Shown piece after piece: positions 27,822 through 37,207 of a stretch of 64,000 bases of DNA; position 1 is the first letter of the stretch; the number at the start of each line of letters is the position of its first letter. The translations under genes and the position numbers were made by a program. The stretch is from Mucilaginibacter saanensis (GTDB lineage: Bacteria; Bacteroidota; Bacteroidia; Sphingobacteriales; Sphingobacteriaceae), in contig NZ_JACHBZ010000013.1 in the NCBI RefSeq assembly GCF_014200575.1, forward strand, positions 86,255-150,254, read 5' to 3'. The notes below the pieces were generated by a model. The model was not told where the DNA came from and did not search any database. It saw nothing but the letters and a program-made list of their open reading frames with translations.

Positions 27822-28280
27822 ATGAGCGATAAACCAACAATTGATCAAAAACTATCTAACAATATTAAACAATATGGGCTCCAGGTATTACATGTAATGG
27901 CAGATGACACAGGCCCTGGCTTTAGTTATTCCATTGGGTTGTTTGAAAGTTATGGTCATCCGGAAATAATTATAATTGGGCTAAAACAACAATTAGCTCA
28001 TAAGCTTATAAACAATATGGCTAATGACGTTAAGAAGGGAAAAATATACACGTCATTAAAATATGAAGCTGGTATACTGGATAATTTTAATTGCTACCTG
28101 ATTAAAGTAGAGAAATCAAACTAGGACAATTACATGGGGCAGGCACAACGCTGGTATAGAGGGGATGAGTTTCCTTTATTACAATGTGTGTATCCAACTG
28201 TAAAAGGAATTTATCCATGGGAGGATAAATGGCCCGAGAATATTAAAGATTTACAGCCTTTATTAGGCCCCATTAAATAA
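27822..28280 (+). pseudogene. DUF4262 gene with an in-frame nonsense codon
   Basis: Codons 1-100 encode MSDKPTIDQKLSNNIKQYGL, then DDTGPGFSYSIGLFESYGHPE, a clear DUF4262 N-terminal part. A TAG at 28122-28124 stops it after VEKSN. Beyond the stop the same frame continues DNYMGQAQRWYRGDEFPLLQ and on to a natural TAA at 28278-28280, with the usual DUF4262 end (CVYPTVKGIYPWEDKWPE). The TAG stands where I would expect Tyr (TAT or TAC), so one base change explains it. Either a recent null allele, a stop readthrough case or a base-call error. It lies between the ATP-grasp and GCS2 genes. Confidence 0.8.
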
Positions 28281-28294
28281 AGCACTAACCAATT

Positions 28295-29392
28295 ATGAAC
28301 GAGTTTACCTTAGGTGTTGAAGAAGAGTTTATGGTGATTGATCCCGTAACCAGGGAGTTAAAATCACACGAACAAAAAATTGTAGATAGTGCCCAGAAGA
28401 TCCATGAAGATCAGGTAAAAGCCGAAATGCACCAGGCCGTAGTGGAAGTAGGCACACACATTTGCCACAATACCCAGGAGGCCCGTAAAGAGGTAAGCAA
28501 ATTGCGTACTACCGTAGCCCAACTGGCCGGCGATATTGGTTTGCGTATTGGCGCAGCCGGCACCCACCCCTTTTCGCTCTGGCAGCACCAGCTCATTACT
28601 GATCATCCGCGGTATTTTGAAATTGTGGATGAAATGCAGGAGGCCGCACGCTCCAACCTTATCTTTGGTTTACATGTGCATGTGGGCATCCAGTCGCGCG
28701 ATATGGCTATTCATATAGCTAACCAGGTGCGGTATTTTTTACCGCATGTTTATGCACTATCAACCAACTCCCCATTTTGGGAGGGGCGTAATACCGGTTT
28801 TAAATCATTCCGCACCAAGGTATTTGACAAGTTTCCACGCACAGGTATTCCAGATTCCTTCAGCAGCATTGAGGAATATGATAACTACATTAAGCTGCTG
28901 GTAAAAACCAACTGTATTGATAATGCCAAGAAAATATGGTGGGACATCCGCGTACATCCATTTTTTGAAACTATTGAATTCAGAATTTGCGATTGCCCTA
29001 TGCTGGTTGATGAAACCATTGCCTTTACCGCGCTTTTCCAGGCGCTTTGTGCTAAATTGTACAAATTAAGGCAACAGAACATGAAGTTTATTACCTACTC
29101 CCGTGCGCTTATTAATGAAAATAAATGGCGCGCCGCTCGTTACGGTATCGACGGTAAAATGATTGACTTTGGTAAAGAAATGGAAGTAAACACCCGATCG
29201 CTGGTATTGGAGCTCCTGGATTTTGTTGATGATGTGGTGGACGAATTAGGCTCGCGAGACGACCTGCAATATGTACATAAGATACTTGAACACGGCACCG
29301 GAGCCGACAGGCAGTTAGCCGTTTACCAGCAAAACAGTAGCTTTGTAGACGTGGTTGACTACATTACCTCGCAAACTTTAAAGGGATTATGA
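28295..29392 (+). CDS. Carboxylate-amine ligase, GCS2 family (YbdK-like)
   Basis: 365 aa. FTLGVEEEFMVIDPVTREL is the family's ATP/metal-binding opening, followed by EVGTHICHN, GTHPFSLW and HVHVGI, and a long C-terminal helical half. This is the glutamate-cysteine ligase family 2 fold; YbdK-like members have weak gamma-glutamyl ligase activity and mostly unknown real substrates. The stop overlaps the start of the amidotransferase gene by 4 nt. Confidence 0.92.
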   Translation: MNEFTLGVEEEFMVIDPVTRELKSHEQKIVDSAQKIHEDQVKAEMHQAVVEVGTHICHNTQEARKEVSKLRTTVAQLAGDIGLRIGAAGTHPFSLWQHQLITDHPRYFEIVDEMQEAARSNLIFGLHVHVGIQSRDMAIHIANQVRYFLPHVYALSTNSPFWEGRNTGFKSFRTKVFDKFPRTGIPDSFSSIEEYDNYIKLLVKTNCIDNAKKIWWDIRVHPFFETIEFRICDCPMLVDETIAFTALFQALCAKLYKLRQQNMKFITYSRALINENKWRAARYGIDGKMIDFGKEMEVNTRSLVLELLDFVDDVVDELGSRDDLQYVHKILEHGTGADRQLAVYQQNSSFVDVVDYITSQTLKGL

Positions 29393-30225
29393 CAACAAAT
29401 AAACCGGAAATCAGGATAGCGATCCTTGATTTGTATGATGGGATAGCTAACGAGGGAATGCGCGGTTTCCAGGATATTTTAAACCGGTATAGAGTACAGC
29501 ATGGACTTAATTTAAGTTACCAGATATTTGATGTGCGCCGGCGCTGCGAAATGCCGGATGCCAAATTTGACATCTATATTTCAAGCGGTGGCCCTGGCGA
29601 TCCACTGATATCAGAAGGTACTGAGTGGGAGAAAAAGTATTTCAGATTGATAGAAAAACTGGAAGACCATAACCTTTCTAACAATACCGATAAAAAACAT
29701 ACGCTGTTTGTGTGTCACTCTTTCCAGTTGATGTGCCGTCATTACAAATTGGGCGATATCAATATGCGTCGTTCTCCGTCGTTCGGGGTGCTGCCGGTTA
29801 ATCAAACCGATGCGGGTGCCAGTGAACCCCTTTTTGAGGGTTTGTTTAACCCGTTTTACGCTGTCGATTCGCGCAGCTGGCAGGTAATCAACCCCAACGA
29901 AAACCGCTTTAAAGAACTCGGTATGCAGTTGGTTGCCATTGAAAAAGAACGCCCACATATTGAACTGCCCCGCGCTATGATGGCCGTACGTTATAACGAC
30001 TACTTTTTTGCTACCCAGTTTCACCCGGAAGCTGATGCCGGCGGCATGAAAGCACTATTGCTACAGGATGAGAAAAAGAACGAAGTGATAAACGAGCATG
30101 GAGAGGTAAAATACGACGAAATGCTTAACCACCTTAATGACCCGGATAAGATAACCCATACCCAACAGATACTCATCCCTAACTTTTTAGACAGGGCAAT
30201 ATTGAGCTTGCACGGCGCAGTGTGA
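29389..30225 (+). CDS. Class I glutamine amidotransferase-like protein
   Basis: 278 aa. A complete GATase-1 triad is present: Cys109 in FVCHSFQLMC, His212 and Glu214 in ATQFHPEAD. GGPGDPL forms the oxyanion region. It starts with ATG overlapping the GCS2-family gene (ATGA), a tight coupling. It may supply ammonia to the ligases of this cluster or hydrolyse a gamma-glutamyl group, like the gamma-glutamyl hydrolase relatives. Its partner synthetase is not obvious from motifs alone. Confidence 0.88.
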   Translation: MTTNKPEIRIAILDLYDGIANEGMRGFQDILNRYRVQHGLNLSYQIFDVRRRCEMPDAKFDIYISSGGPGDPLISEGTEWEKKYFRLIEKLEDHNLSNNTDKKHTLFVCHSFQLMCRHYKLGDINMRRSPSFGVLPVNQTDAGASEPLFEGLFNPFYAVDSRSWQVINPNENRFKELGMQLVAIEKERPHIELPRAMMAVRYNDYFFATQFHPEADAGGMKALLLQDEKKNEVINEHGEVKYDEMLNHLNDPDKITHTQQILIPNFLDRAILSLHGAV

Positions 30226-30241
30226 GAATTGGATAAAACGA

Positions 30242-30275
30242 AGGGTATCCTGAGTTTGTCGAAGCACGTCAGTTA
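30242..30275. repeat. Half copy of the GACAAGCTCAG repeat
   Basis: ATCCTGAGTTTGTCGAAGCA at about 30247-30266 is a degenerate single arm of the element found as a full hairpin at 30604-30675. Confidence 0.55.
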
Positions 30276-30301
30276 TTGTCTGAGTTAGATATAAAAATCT
30301 T

Positions 30302-30613
30302 TTGAAATTGGTCAACCACTATCATGTTTATATATTAGGTTGTAGTGATGGCTCTTATTACACGGGCATAACCAATAATATTGAACGACGGCTAATCGAA
30401 CATCAATCAGGTGAAAATCCAAAGTCTTATACCTATAAACGACGTCCTATTCAACTTCTTTTTAACGAGGTGTTTAATGATGTTAACCAGGCAATAGCCT
30501 TTGAAAAACAGGTTAAAGGATGGCGAAGGGAAAAGAAAGAAGCAATAATTAGTGGGAGCTGGGATTTGTTGCCTGAATTAGCGAAAGCAAGCAAAAAGGG
30601 CTCGTCATCCTGA
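30302..30613 (+). CDS. GIY-YIG nuclease-domain protein
   Basis: 103 aa. The domain begins HVYILGCSDGSYYTGITNN (GIY-YIG appears as VYI...YTG), then IERRLIEHQSG with the conserved Arg and His, and FEKQVKGWRREKKEAI with the Glu. This matches the short UPF0213/YhbQ-like group, often annotated as a putative endonuclease. The start is a TTG; no ATG is available. The last codons and the stop (KKGSSS, TGA) come from an inserted intergenic repeat, so the native C-terminus may have been changed. Confidence 0.85.
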   Translation: MKLVNHYHVYILGCSDGSYYTGITNNIERRLIEHQSGENPKSYTYKRRPIQLLFNEVFNDVNQAIAFEKQVKGWRREKKEAIISGSWDLLPELAKASKKGSSS

Positions 30614-30675
30614 GCTTGTCGAAGGATCTTGCGCAGAAGCCTTTACCCGCCATGCTTCGACAAGCTCAGCATGAC
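30604..30675. repeat. Inverted repeat of the CTTCGACAAGCTCAG type
   Basis: Arms at 30604-30624 (GTCATCCTGAGCTTGTCGAA + G) and 30655-30675 match as complements at 20 of 21 positions. The left arm supplies the stop codon of the GIY-YIG gene. This element is very common between genes in Bacteroidota. Confidence 0.85.
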
Positions 30676-30748
30676 ACCGCCTTCCGTCATAATTATCTTC
30701 CCAATACACAAATCAGATAAAAGAACCTGTCGTGCTGAGCCTTAAAAC

Positions 30749-30784
30749 AACAAAGCCGCAATCTTAAAAGATTACGGCTTTGTT
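30749..30784 (-). terminator. Intrinsic terminator of the TolC-adaptor operon
   Basis: AACAAAGCCG-AATCTT pairs with AAGATT-CGGCTTTGTT, with one mismatch and a small loop. On the minus strand the stem ends in TTTGTTGTTTT, 20 nt after the adaptor stop (30804). Confidence 0.8.
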
Positions 30785-30803
30785 ATACCTATATGTTTTT
30801 TAA

Positions 30804-32141
30804 TTACTGTTTGGCATCGGCCGTAAACAGTTTTGATTTATCAACCTTTTCAACCACCATACCGTCGGCCAGTGTTTTTGAAATGGCAGAGTATGGTGCA
30901 GACACCACTTCATCTCCACTTTTTAAACCTGATATAACCTGTATATAAGTATCATTCTGGATACCTGTAGTCACCTGTACCTGTTTTAGCTTGCCGGCAT
31001 TATAAACAAATACATACTCTTTTGATGGCACGGTGATCTGCGGTTTACTTTGATCATTATCTTTTGCCGGCGCAGTATTGGTTTCCTTTTTTTCCTCGCG
31101 GGTAGTTACTGATTGTATTGGCACCGACAATGCTTTTACATGGTTAGTATTGATATCAACAGTAGCCGTTAATCCCGGACGGAAAGGCGAAGGATTATCT
31201 ACCGTTTTTTTCAATAAACCAGCATAAGAGCTGGAATCAATACGTACTTTAACTGTAAAGTTGGTCACCTGATCGGCAGTGGTACCTACCACGTTGGCTG
31301 AGCTTCCAATTTCAATTACCTGCCCGGTAAATTTTTTACCTAAAAAGGCATCAATCTCAATATTAGCCGGGTCGCCTAAGCCGATACGGTTAATATCATT
31401 TTCGTTCACATCTACATTCACATCCATTTTACTCAGGTCAGATATGGTCATGATCTCGGTACCGGCAAACTGCTGGGTTCCCAAAACACGCTCGCCTTTT
31501 TGAATAGAAAGCTTAGACACCACGCCATCAACCGGCGAATAAATAGTTGTTTTAGCCAGGTTATCCTGTGCTTCTTTAACCGATGCAGATGATTGAGCCA
31601 AACCAAATTGTGCGCCAACTACATTTTGTTTAGCCGCTTCTAAACTGGCCTTGGCACCTTCGTAACTGGCTTTGGCATTGTCATACTCTGATGCTGTTAA
31701 TACCTTATTCTTATAAAGTTCTTCACTGCGTTTAAAAATAGCAGCCTGGTTGGTGTAAGTAGCTTCGGCCTGCTTAAGCATTTGCTGCGAGTTGCCTACA
31801 CTAGCTTTTTGGGTACTGAATGATGCTACAGCCCTATCATAACCCGACTTTAATATATCGGGGCGTATTTTACATATCAGCTGGCCTTTTTTTACCACAT
31901 CCCCCTCTTTTATAGGCAGCTCTACCACCTCTCCGGATACTTCCGGACTTATTTTAACCTCAATATGAGGTTTTATTTTTCCGCTGGCCGATACTGTTTC
32001 ATTCACTTCACGCACATCGGCTTTTTCGGTGGCTATCTGGGTTAAAGGCGGCTTACCAATAACGCCGGTCACCTTTAATATGATAAGCAATACAATTATT
32101 GCTCCCAGGCCAATCAAAATATATTTAGTAGTTTTTCCCAT
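30804..32141 (-). CDS. Membrane-fusion (HlyD/MacA-like) efflux adaptor
   Basis: 445 aa. An N-terminal anchor (YILIGLGAIIVLLIILKVTG, 6-25) is followed by a barrel-sandwich hybrid half VSGEVVELPIKEGDVVKKGQ, a long coiled hairpin with GAKASLEAAKQNVVGA, and the second half IYSPVDGVVSKLSIQKGERV. It forms the periplasmic bridge of a tripartite exporter. The TolC gene is 53 nt upstream, but no ABC or RND pump gene follows: the operon ends in a terminator. Confidence 0.92.
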   Translation of the reverse strand: MGKTTKYILIGLGAIIVLLIILKVTGVIGKPPLTQIATEKADVREVNETVSASGKIKPHIEVKISPEVSGEVVELPIKEGDVVKKGQLICKIRPDILKSGYDRAVASFSTQKASVGNSQQMLKQAEATYTNQAAIFKRSEELYKNKVLTASEYDNAKASYEGAKASLEAAKQNVVGAQFGLAQSSASVKEAQDNLAKTTIYSPVDGVVSKLSIQKGERVLGTQQFAGTEIMTISDLSKMDVNVDVNENDINRIGLGDPANIEIDAFLGKKFTGQVIEIGSSANVVGTTADQVTNFTVKVRIDSSSYAGLLKKTVDNPSPFRPGLTATVDINTNHVKALSVPIQSVTTREEKKETNTAPAKDNDQSKPQITVPSKEYVFVYNAGKLKQVQVTTGIQNDTYIQVISGLKSGDEVVSAPYSAISKTLADGMVVEKVDKSKLFTADAKQ

Positions 32142-32193
32142 GACTATGCGTTTGGATAATTTTATGTGTGTTTAAGATTTAGCTTATTAGTAG

Positions 32194-33639
32194 TTAAAGC
32201 GTTATAGGATTACCCAGATAATAATCAATTACCTTACTCCTGAAAATTACCTGGTACTGTGCCTCAATCATATCAAACTGCGATTTATTGAGATTGGTTA
32301 ACGAGGTATTATAATCAAGCGAATTTACCAGCCCTACGGTATAACGCTGTTGTATAATGTTAAAGGCTTCCTTGTTGGCCTGATAGGTTTCTATAGTTGA
32401 TTGATATTTTTTTGCAGCCGCCTGCACATCCCATACAGCCTGGTAAATAATTTTACTCAGGTTATTACGGGCCAGTTGTGCGGTTACCTGTGCATTTTGA
32501 GCCTGTATTTTTGCTTTGCGTACCGAAGTGCGGGCGCTAAACCTGGTAAAAATAGGTATCTGTAAACTTAAGCCTGCAGCCTGGTTAAAATTATCACTTA
32601 GCTGTGTAAAAAACGGATTAGCCTTGAACGAACTCGTATAATTGGGCGTTACTACCACCTGTTGTGTATTTTGAACCAAACCTATCGGGCTAAATGTACC
32701 GTTAAGTACTGTATTGTAAGGTGTATTTTTGGCACCCGAAAAATAGGAACCTGCCTGGCCAAACAAACTAACCGATGGATAATAGGCTGCCTTAGCTACC
32801 TTTATACCCTGCTCGTATGATTTTTGTTGTACCTCGGCAAGCAATACATCGGGATTTACACCTAATGCCGTTTTCAATACATCCTGCGGATCATAAATTG
32901 TTTTAACATCCGTTAGCTTACTGATATCCGGCTTTTGTATCTGTATATCGGTTGCCGGCCTCATTTCCATGTATTGCTTTAGCGTAAGCATGGATAGCTC
33001 CAGCTGATTGTCGGCATTGGTATAATTCAGATCAGCAGTTGATAACTGTGCTTTAGCCTGCGACAGATCGGCCAGGGTCTGGTTACCTACGTCAAAATTC
33101 TTTTGTGCTCGGTCCAGCGTTAATTTTGAAATATCTATCTGCTGTTGTGCTGCCGTTACCAGATCCTGGTTGGTTAGTACCTGCAAAAAAGTGGTAACTA
33201 CATTCAATATCAAATCGTTCTTGACCTTTGAAGTTGCAGTTCTATTGGCATCAAGCAATATTTTATTCTGTATTACCTGGTTACGTAGCTGCCCGCCCTG
33301 AAATAAAGTTATGGACGAGGTAATATTACCATTTACAGCAAAAATACGCTGGTTAGTGAACTGGTTGGTTGATGGGTCAATATTACGGCCAAAATTAAAA
33401 GCTGCCTGAGGCGATGCAGTTAAATTAGGCAACTGGTTATATTTTGATTGCTTTAGATCTTCTTCAGACAAAGCCTCCGTAAATTGCGATTGTTTGATAG
33501 TTAAGTTACGATCAAGGGCCAGATCAACCGCTTTTTGTAAAGTGATCACTTCCTGAGCTTTAGCATTAAAGCTAAGCGCCGAAAATAGTAAAGCACAAAT
33601 AAAGGTTGTTTTAACGGGTAGTGATAATGTTGGTTTCAT
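32194..33639 (-). CDS. TolC-family outer-membrane efflux protein
   Basis: 481 aa with a signal peptide ending SFNAKAQE (about residue 28). It has the two OEP repeats with long alpha-hairpins: VITLQKAVDLALDRNLTIKQ begins the first, and TSVRKAKIQAQNAQVTAQLA lies in the second. It makes the outer-membrane channel working with the adaptor encoded next. As usual for Bacteroidota it is the first gene of the exporter operon. Confidence 0.93.
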   Translation of the reverse strand: MKPTLSLPVKTTFICALLFSALSFNAKAQEVITLQKAVDLALDRNLTIKQSQFTEALSEEDLKQSKYNQLPNLTASPQAAFNFGRNIDPSTNQFTNQRIFAVNGNITSSITLFQGGQLRNQVIQNKILLDANRTATSKVKNDLILNVVTTFLQVLTNQDLVTAAQQQIDISKLTLDRAQKNFDVGNQTLADLSQAKAQLSTADLNYTNADNQLELSMLTLKQYMEMRPATDIQIQKPDISKLTDVKTIYDPQDVLKTALGVNPDVLLAEVQQKSYEQGIKVAKAAYYPSVSLFGQAGSYFSGAKNTPYNTVLNGTFSPIGLVQNTQQVVVTPNYTSSFKANPFFTQLSDNFNQAAGLSLQIPIFTRFSARTSVRKAKIQAQNAQVTAQLARNNLSKIIYQAVWDVQAAAKKYQSTIETYQANKEAFNIIQQRYTVGLVNSLDYNTSLTNLNKSQFDMIEAQYQVIFRSKVIDYYLGNPITL

Positions 33640-33736
33640 AGAGTTTTTCTATACAATGGTAAGCAACTGATGATTACCTTGCAATGTTCATTATTGTTTA
33701 TTTTTTTGAATAAAACATTTAACATTCTATTTTAAT

Positions 33737-34360
33737 ATGTATTTGGTTAAAACACCCTGGCTACTCAAAAGACTGTATCCTGAACTAATTTGGAACGTAA
33801 ACCAAACTAACCGCTGTATTTATCTCACTTTTGACGATGGCCCTATACCAATTGTTACAACACACATATTAAATATTTTAAAACAATACAATGCAAAAGC
33901 CACGTTTTTTTGCATTGGCGATAATGTAAGCAAACATCCTGACATTTTTAAACAATTGGTAAAAGATGGGCACTCCATTGGCAACCATACCTACAACCAT
34001 TTAAAGGGTTGGAAAACTGATAAAGAAACTTATCTGAATAATTTTTTACAGACCGATAAGGTACTGGACACCCCGCTTTTTCGTCCGCCCTATGGCAGGA
34101 TCAAAAAACAACAGATTAAAGCGCTGCAGGCAGCACGTCCCGATATTAAGATTGTTATGTGGGATGTGCTAAGTGGCGACTTTGACATCAATCTTAAACC
34201 CGAAGCCTGCCTCAACAATGTGCTAAAACATACCGAACCGGGATCCATCGTTGTATTTCATGACAGCCTGAAAGCATTTGACCGGGTAAAATATGTGCTG
34301 CCCCGTGCTATGGAAATATGGAGCAACGCGGGGTATGAGTTTTACGCCCTGCCTGTCTGA
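33737..34360 (+). CDS. Polysaccharide deacetylase (NodB domain, CE4)
   Basis: 207 aa. NodB motifs: YLTFDDGP (Asp33-Asp34), HSIGNHTYNH (zinc His84 and His88), RPPYGRIKKQQ, MWDVLSGDFD and IVVFHDS. It removes N-acetyl groups from GlcNAc polymers or peptidoglycan. There is no classic signal peptide; the N-terminus is only mildly hydrophobic, so it may be cytoplasmic or periplasm-facing by an unseen route. It is short compared with secreted CE4 enzymes. Confidence 0.92.
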   Translation: MYLVKTPWLLKRLYPELIWNVNQTNRCIYLTFDDGPIPIVTTHILNILKQYNAKATFFCIGDNVSKHPDIFKQLVKDGHSIGNHTYNHLKGWKTDKETYLNNFLQTDKVLDTPLFRPPYGRIKKQQIKALQAARPDIKIVMWDVLSGDFDINLKPEACLNNVLKHTEPGSIVVFHDSLKAFDRVKYVLPRAMEIWSNAGYEFYALPV

Positions 34361-34415
34361 AGGAGGGGACTATAAAGCACGCAGTATTAAATTTTGTGAA
34401 CGCATTGCCACACTA

Positions 34416-34446
34416 ACGCGAGTTTAGCGTAGCGTAACTCGTGGTT
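34416..34446. repeat. Intergenic hairpin related to 22582-22604
   Basis: CGAGTTTAGCGTAGCGTAA closed by CTCG forms a stem CGAGTT/AACTCG with inner ACGC/GCGT-type pairing. The 363-nt gap 34361-34723 otherwise holds only the aconitase promoter; no ORF is supported. Confidence 0.55.
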
Positions 34447-34619
34447 ATCATGATGTATGCTTCCAGCTTACATTACCTGAAAGTTAAAGCCAGAGCAGGC
34501 CACGAGTTGGAAGCCCACGGTGTAAGCTATTTTCATCACAATATTGTTGCAAATTACAAACTTATAGCTTTAAAGCTAAAACTCCCTATTTAGAATATCT
34601 CCAAATAACATTTACCCAA

Positions 34620-34649
34620 TTGACTACCAGCTTTTACCTGTAATTTTTG
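34620..34649 (+). promoter_or_regulatory. Candidate aconitase promoter
   Basis: TTG (34620-34622) and TAATTTTTG (34641-34649) resemble the -33 and -7 boxes with one extra base in the -7 box. It would start transcription around 34656. Confidence 0.4.
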
Positions 34650-34723
34650 TAAATTCGCCGCACTGGGCTCAGATAATGGGTTTAGTGTCAATTCTTTTAC
34701 TTTCACCTAAAAATCAAATACAA

Positions 34724-36991
34724 ATGGCTTTTGATTTAGATATGATCAAAAAAGTTTACGACCGCTACAGCACCCGTGTGGATGCTGCCCGCAAAGCGAC
34801 TGGTAAACACCTTACTTTAACCGAAAAAATATTATACGCTCACCTTTCTGAGGGCGATGCTCAAAATGCATTTGGCCGCGGAGTGGATTACGTTGATTTT
34901 GCACCAGACCGTGTGGCTATGCAGGATGCAACAGCGCAAATGGCCCTTTTGCAGTTTATGCAGGCTGGCCGTCCGCAGGTTGCTGTTCCTTCTACCGTAC
35001 ATTGCGATCACCTTATACAAGCTAAAGTTGGCGCAGTTGCCGATTTAAATACTGCCATTGATGTAAACCGCGAGGTTTATGATTTCCTGGCTTCGGTTTC
35101 AGATAAATATGGTATTGGTTTCTGGAAAGCCGGTGCAGGTATCATTCACCAGGTTGTTTTAGAGAACTATGCATTCCCTGGTGGTATGATGATCGGTACC
35201 GATTCACATACGCCTAACGCAGGTGGTTTAGGTATGATTGCTATTGGTGTTGGTGGTGCTGATGCCTGCGATGTTATGGCAGGTTTACCATGGGAGCTAA
35301 AATTCCCTAAACTTATCGGCGTTAAACTAACCGGTAAATTATCAGGCTGGACATCAGCTAAAGACGTTATATTAAAAGTAGCTGGTATTCTTACTGTAAA
35401 AGGTGGTACCGGTGCTATTGTTGAATATTTTGGCGAAGGTGCACGTTCACTATCAGCCACAGGTAAAGGTACTATCTGTAACATGGGTGCCGAAATTGGT
35501 GCTACTACTTCTATCTTCGGGTATGATGAAAAAGCTGCTGCTTACCTGAAAGGTACAACTCGTGGCGATATTGCTGACTTGGCCGATGCTATTGCAGAAC
35601 ACCTAACCGGTGATGATGAAGTTTACGCTAACCCTGAGCAATATTTTGACCAGGTTATTGAAATTAACCTAAGCGAGCTTGAACCACATGTAAATGGGCC
35701 GTTCACTCCGGATCTGGCATGGCCTATTTCTAAATTTGCCACTGCAGTTAGAGAAAACAACTGGCCTGCTAAATTAGAAGTTGGTTTAATTGGCTCTTGT
35801 ACCAATTCATCCTATGAAGATATTACCCGTTCTGCATCTATCGCAAAACAGGCTATCGATAAAAAATTAAAAACTAAAGCAGAGTTTACCATTACTCCAG
35901 GATCTGAACTGGTACGCTACACGGTTGACCGTGATGGCTACCTGGATACCTTTGGTCAAATGGGTGGTGTGGTACTGGCTAACGCCTGCGGACCATGTAT
36001 TGGTCAATGGGCTCGTCATACTGACGATCCTACCCGTAAAAACTCTATCATCACTTCATTTAACCGTAACTTTGCTAAACGCCAGGATGGTAATCCTAAT
36101 ACACACGCTTTTGTGGCATCTCCGGAAATTGTTACCGCATTTGCTATTGCAGGTGATTTAACTTTTAACCCGCTAACAGATACTCTTACCAACGAAAATG
36201 GCGAGCAGGTTAAATTTGACGAGCCACAAGGTATTGAAATGCCAGTGAAAGGTTATGCCGTTGAGGATGCCGGTTACCAGGCCCCTGCCGAAGATGGTAG
36301 CCAGGTACAGGTTATTGTTGATCCAAAATCGGCACGTTTACAATTACTTGAGCCATTTAAAGCATGGGAAGGTACAGACATTAAAGGCTTGAAACTGTTA
36401 ATTAAGGCTAAAGGTAAATGTACCACTGACCATATCTCTATGGCTGGTCCGTGGTTGAAATTCCGTGGTCACCTGGATAACATTTCAAACAACATGCTGA
36501 TTGGTGCTATTAACTATTTTAATGATACCGCCGACAGCGTTAAAAATGAAATAACCGGCGAATACGGTCCGGTTCCCGCCACTCAGCGTGATTACAAAGC
36601 ACACGGTATTGGCTCAATAGTAGTAGGCGACGAAAACTATGGCGAAGGTTCATCACGTGAGCATGCTGCCATGGAGCCACGTCACTTGGGTGTACGCGCC
36701 ATACTGGTAAAATCATTTGCCCGTATCCACGAAACCAACCTTAAAAAACAAGGTATGTTAGGTATTACCTTTGTTGATACCAACGACTACGATAAAATTC
36801 AGGAAGATGATCTTATTGACATCAATGGTTTAACCACTTTTGCCCCAGGCAAACAGTTAACCGTTGTATTAAACCACAAAGATGGTTCGGTTGATTCGTT
36901 CCTTGTTAACCATACTTACAACGCTCAGCAAATAGAGTGGTTTAAAGCTGGTGGTGCGCTAAACATCATCCGCAAGCAAATGGCATCGTAA
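34724..36991 (+). CDS. Aconitate hydratase (mitochondrial-type)
   Basis: Interconverts citrate and isocitrate in the TCA cycle. 755 aa from the chosen ATG ([15 protein letters not shown]); a longer start at 34676 adds 16 hydrophobic residues that are not family-like. [18 protein letters not shown] and [11 protein letters not shown] are signature motifs; the 4Fe-4S cysteines are in GSCTNS and [22 protein letters not shown] is the C-terminal swivel-domain site. The length and layout are like the mitochondrial-type enzyme used by Bacteroidota. A terminator follows at 37032-37058. Confidence 0.96.
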   Translation: MAFDLDMIKKVYDRYSTRVDAARKATGKHLTLTEKILYAHLSEGDAQNAFGRGVDYVDFAPDRVAMQDATAQMALLQFMQAGRPQVAVPSTVHCDHLIQAKVGAVADLNTAIDVNREVYDFLASVSDKYGIGFWKAGAGIIHQVVLENYAFPGGMMIGTDSHTPNAGGLGMIAIGVGGADACDVMAGLPWELKFPKLIGVKLTGKLSGWTSAKDVILKVAGILTVKGGTGAIVEYFGEGARSLSATGKGTICNMGAEIGATTSIFGYDEKAAAYLKGTTRGDIADLADAIAEHLTGDDEVYANPEQYFDQVIEINLSELEPHVNGPFTPDLAWPISKFATAVRENNWPAKLEVGLIGSCTNSSYEDITRSASIAKQAIDKKLKTKAEFTITPGSELVRYTVDRDGYLDTFGQMGGVVLANACGPCIGQWARHTDDPTRKNSIITSFNRNFAKRQDGNPNTHAFVASPEIVTAFAIAGDLTFNPLTDTLTNENGEQVKFDEPQGIEMPVKGYAVEDAGYQAPAEDGSQVQVIVDPKSARLQLLEPFKAWEGTDIKGLKLLIKAKGKCTTDHISMAGPWLKFRGHLDNISNNMLIGAINYFNDTADSVKNEITGEYGPVPATQRDYKAHGIGSIVVGDENYGEGSSREHAAMEPRHLGVRAILVKSFARIHETNLKKQGMLGITFVDTNDYDKIQEDDLIDINGLTTFAPGKQLTVVLNHKDGSVDSFLVNHTYNAQQIEWFKAGGALNIIRKQMAS

Positions 36992-37031
36992 GCTAAGAGC
37001 CGAAAGGTTAAAGCTGAAAGCTCATATTTTG

Positions 37032-37058
37032 AAAGCCTTTCCATTTTGGAGAGGCTTT
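37032..37058 (+). terminator. Intrinsic terminator of the aconitase gene
   Basis: AAAGCCTTTCC, loop ATTTT, GGAGAGGCTTT with one G-T pair, then a T-run. It stands about 40 nt after the stop codon. Confidence 0.85.
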
Positions 37059-37207
37059 TTTTGTTGGAATCCGGCATTCACTATTATTCTTCACTTGAAA
37101 TAAATAATAAATCAATCTCATCAACTGTAGCAAAAGATTATTTTAGAGACTAATAATTCTTATTTCTGTTTTTTTATCTTTAAGCTATATCTTTTAGATT
37201 TCGTAAA

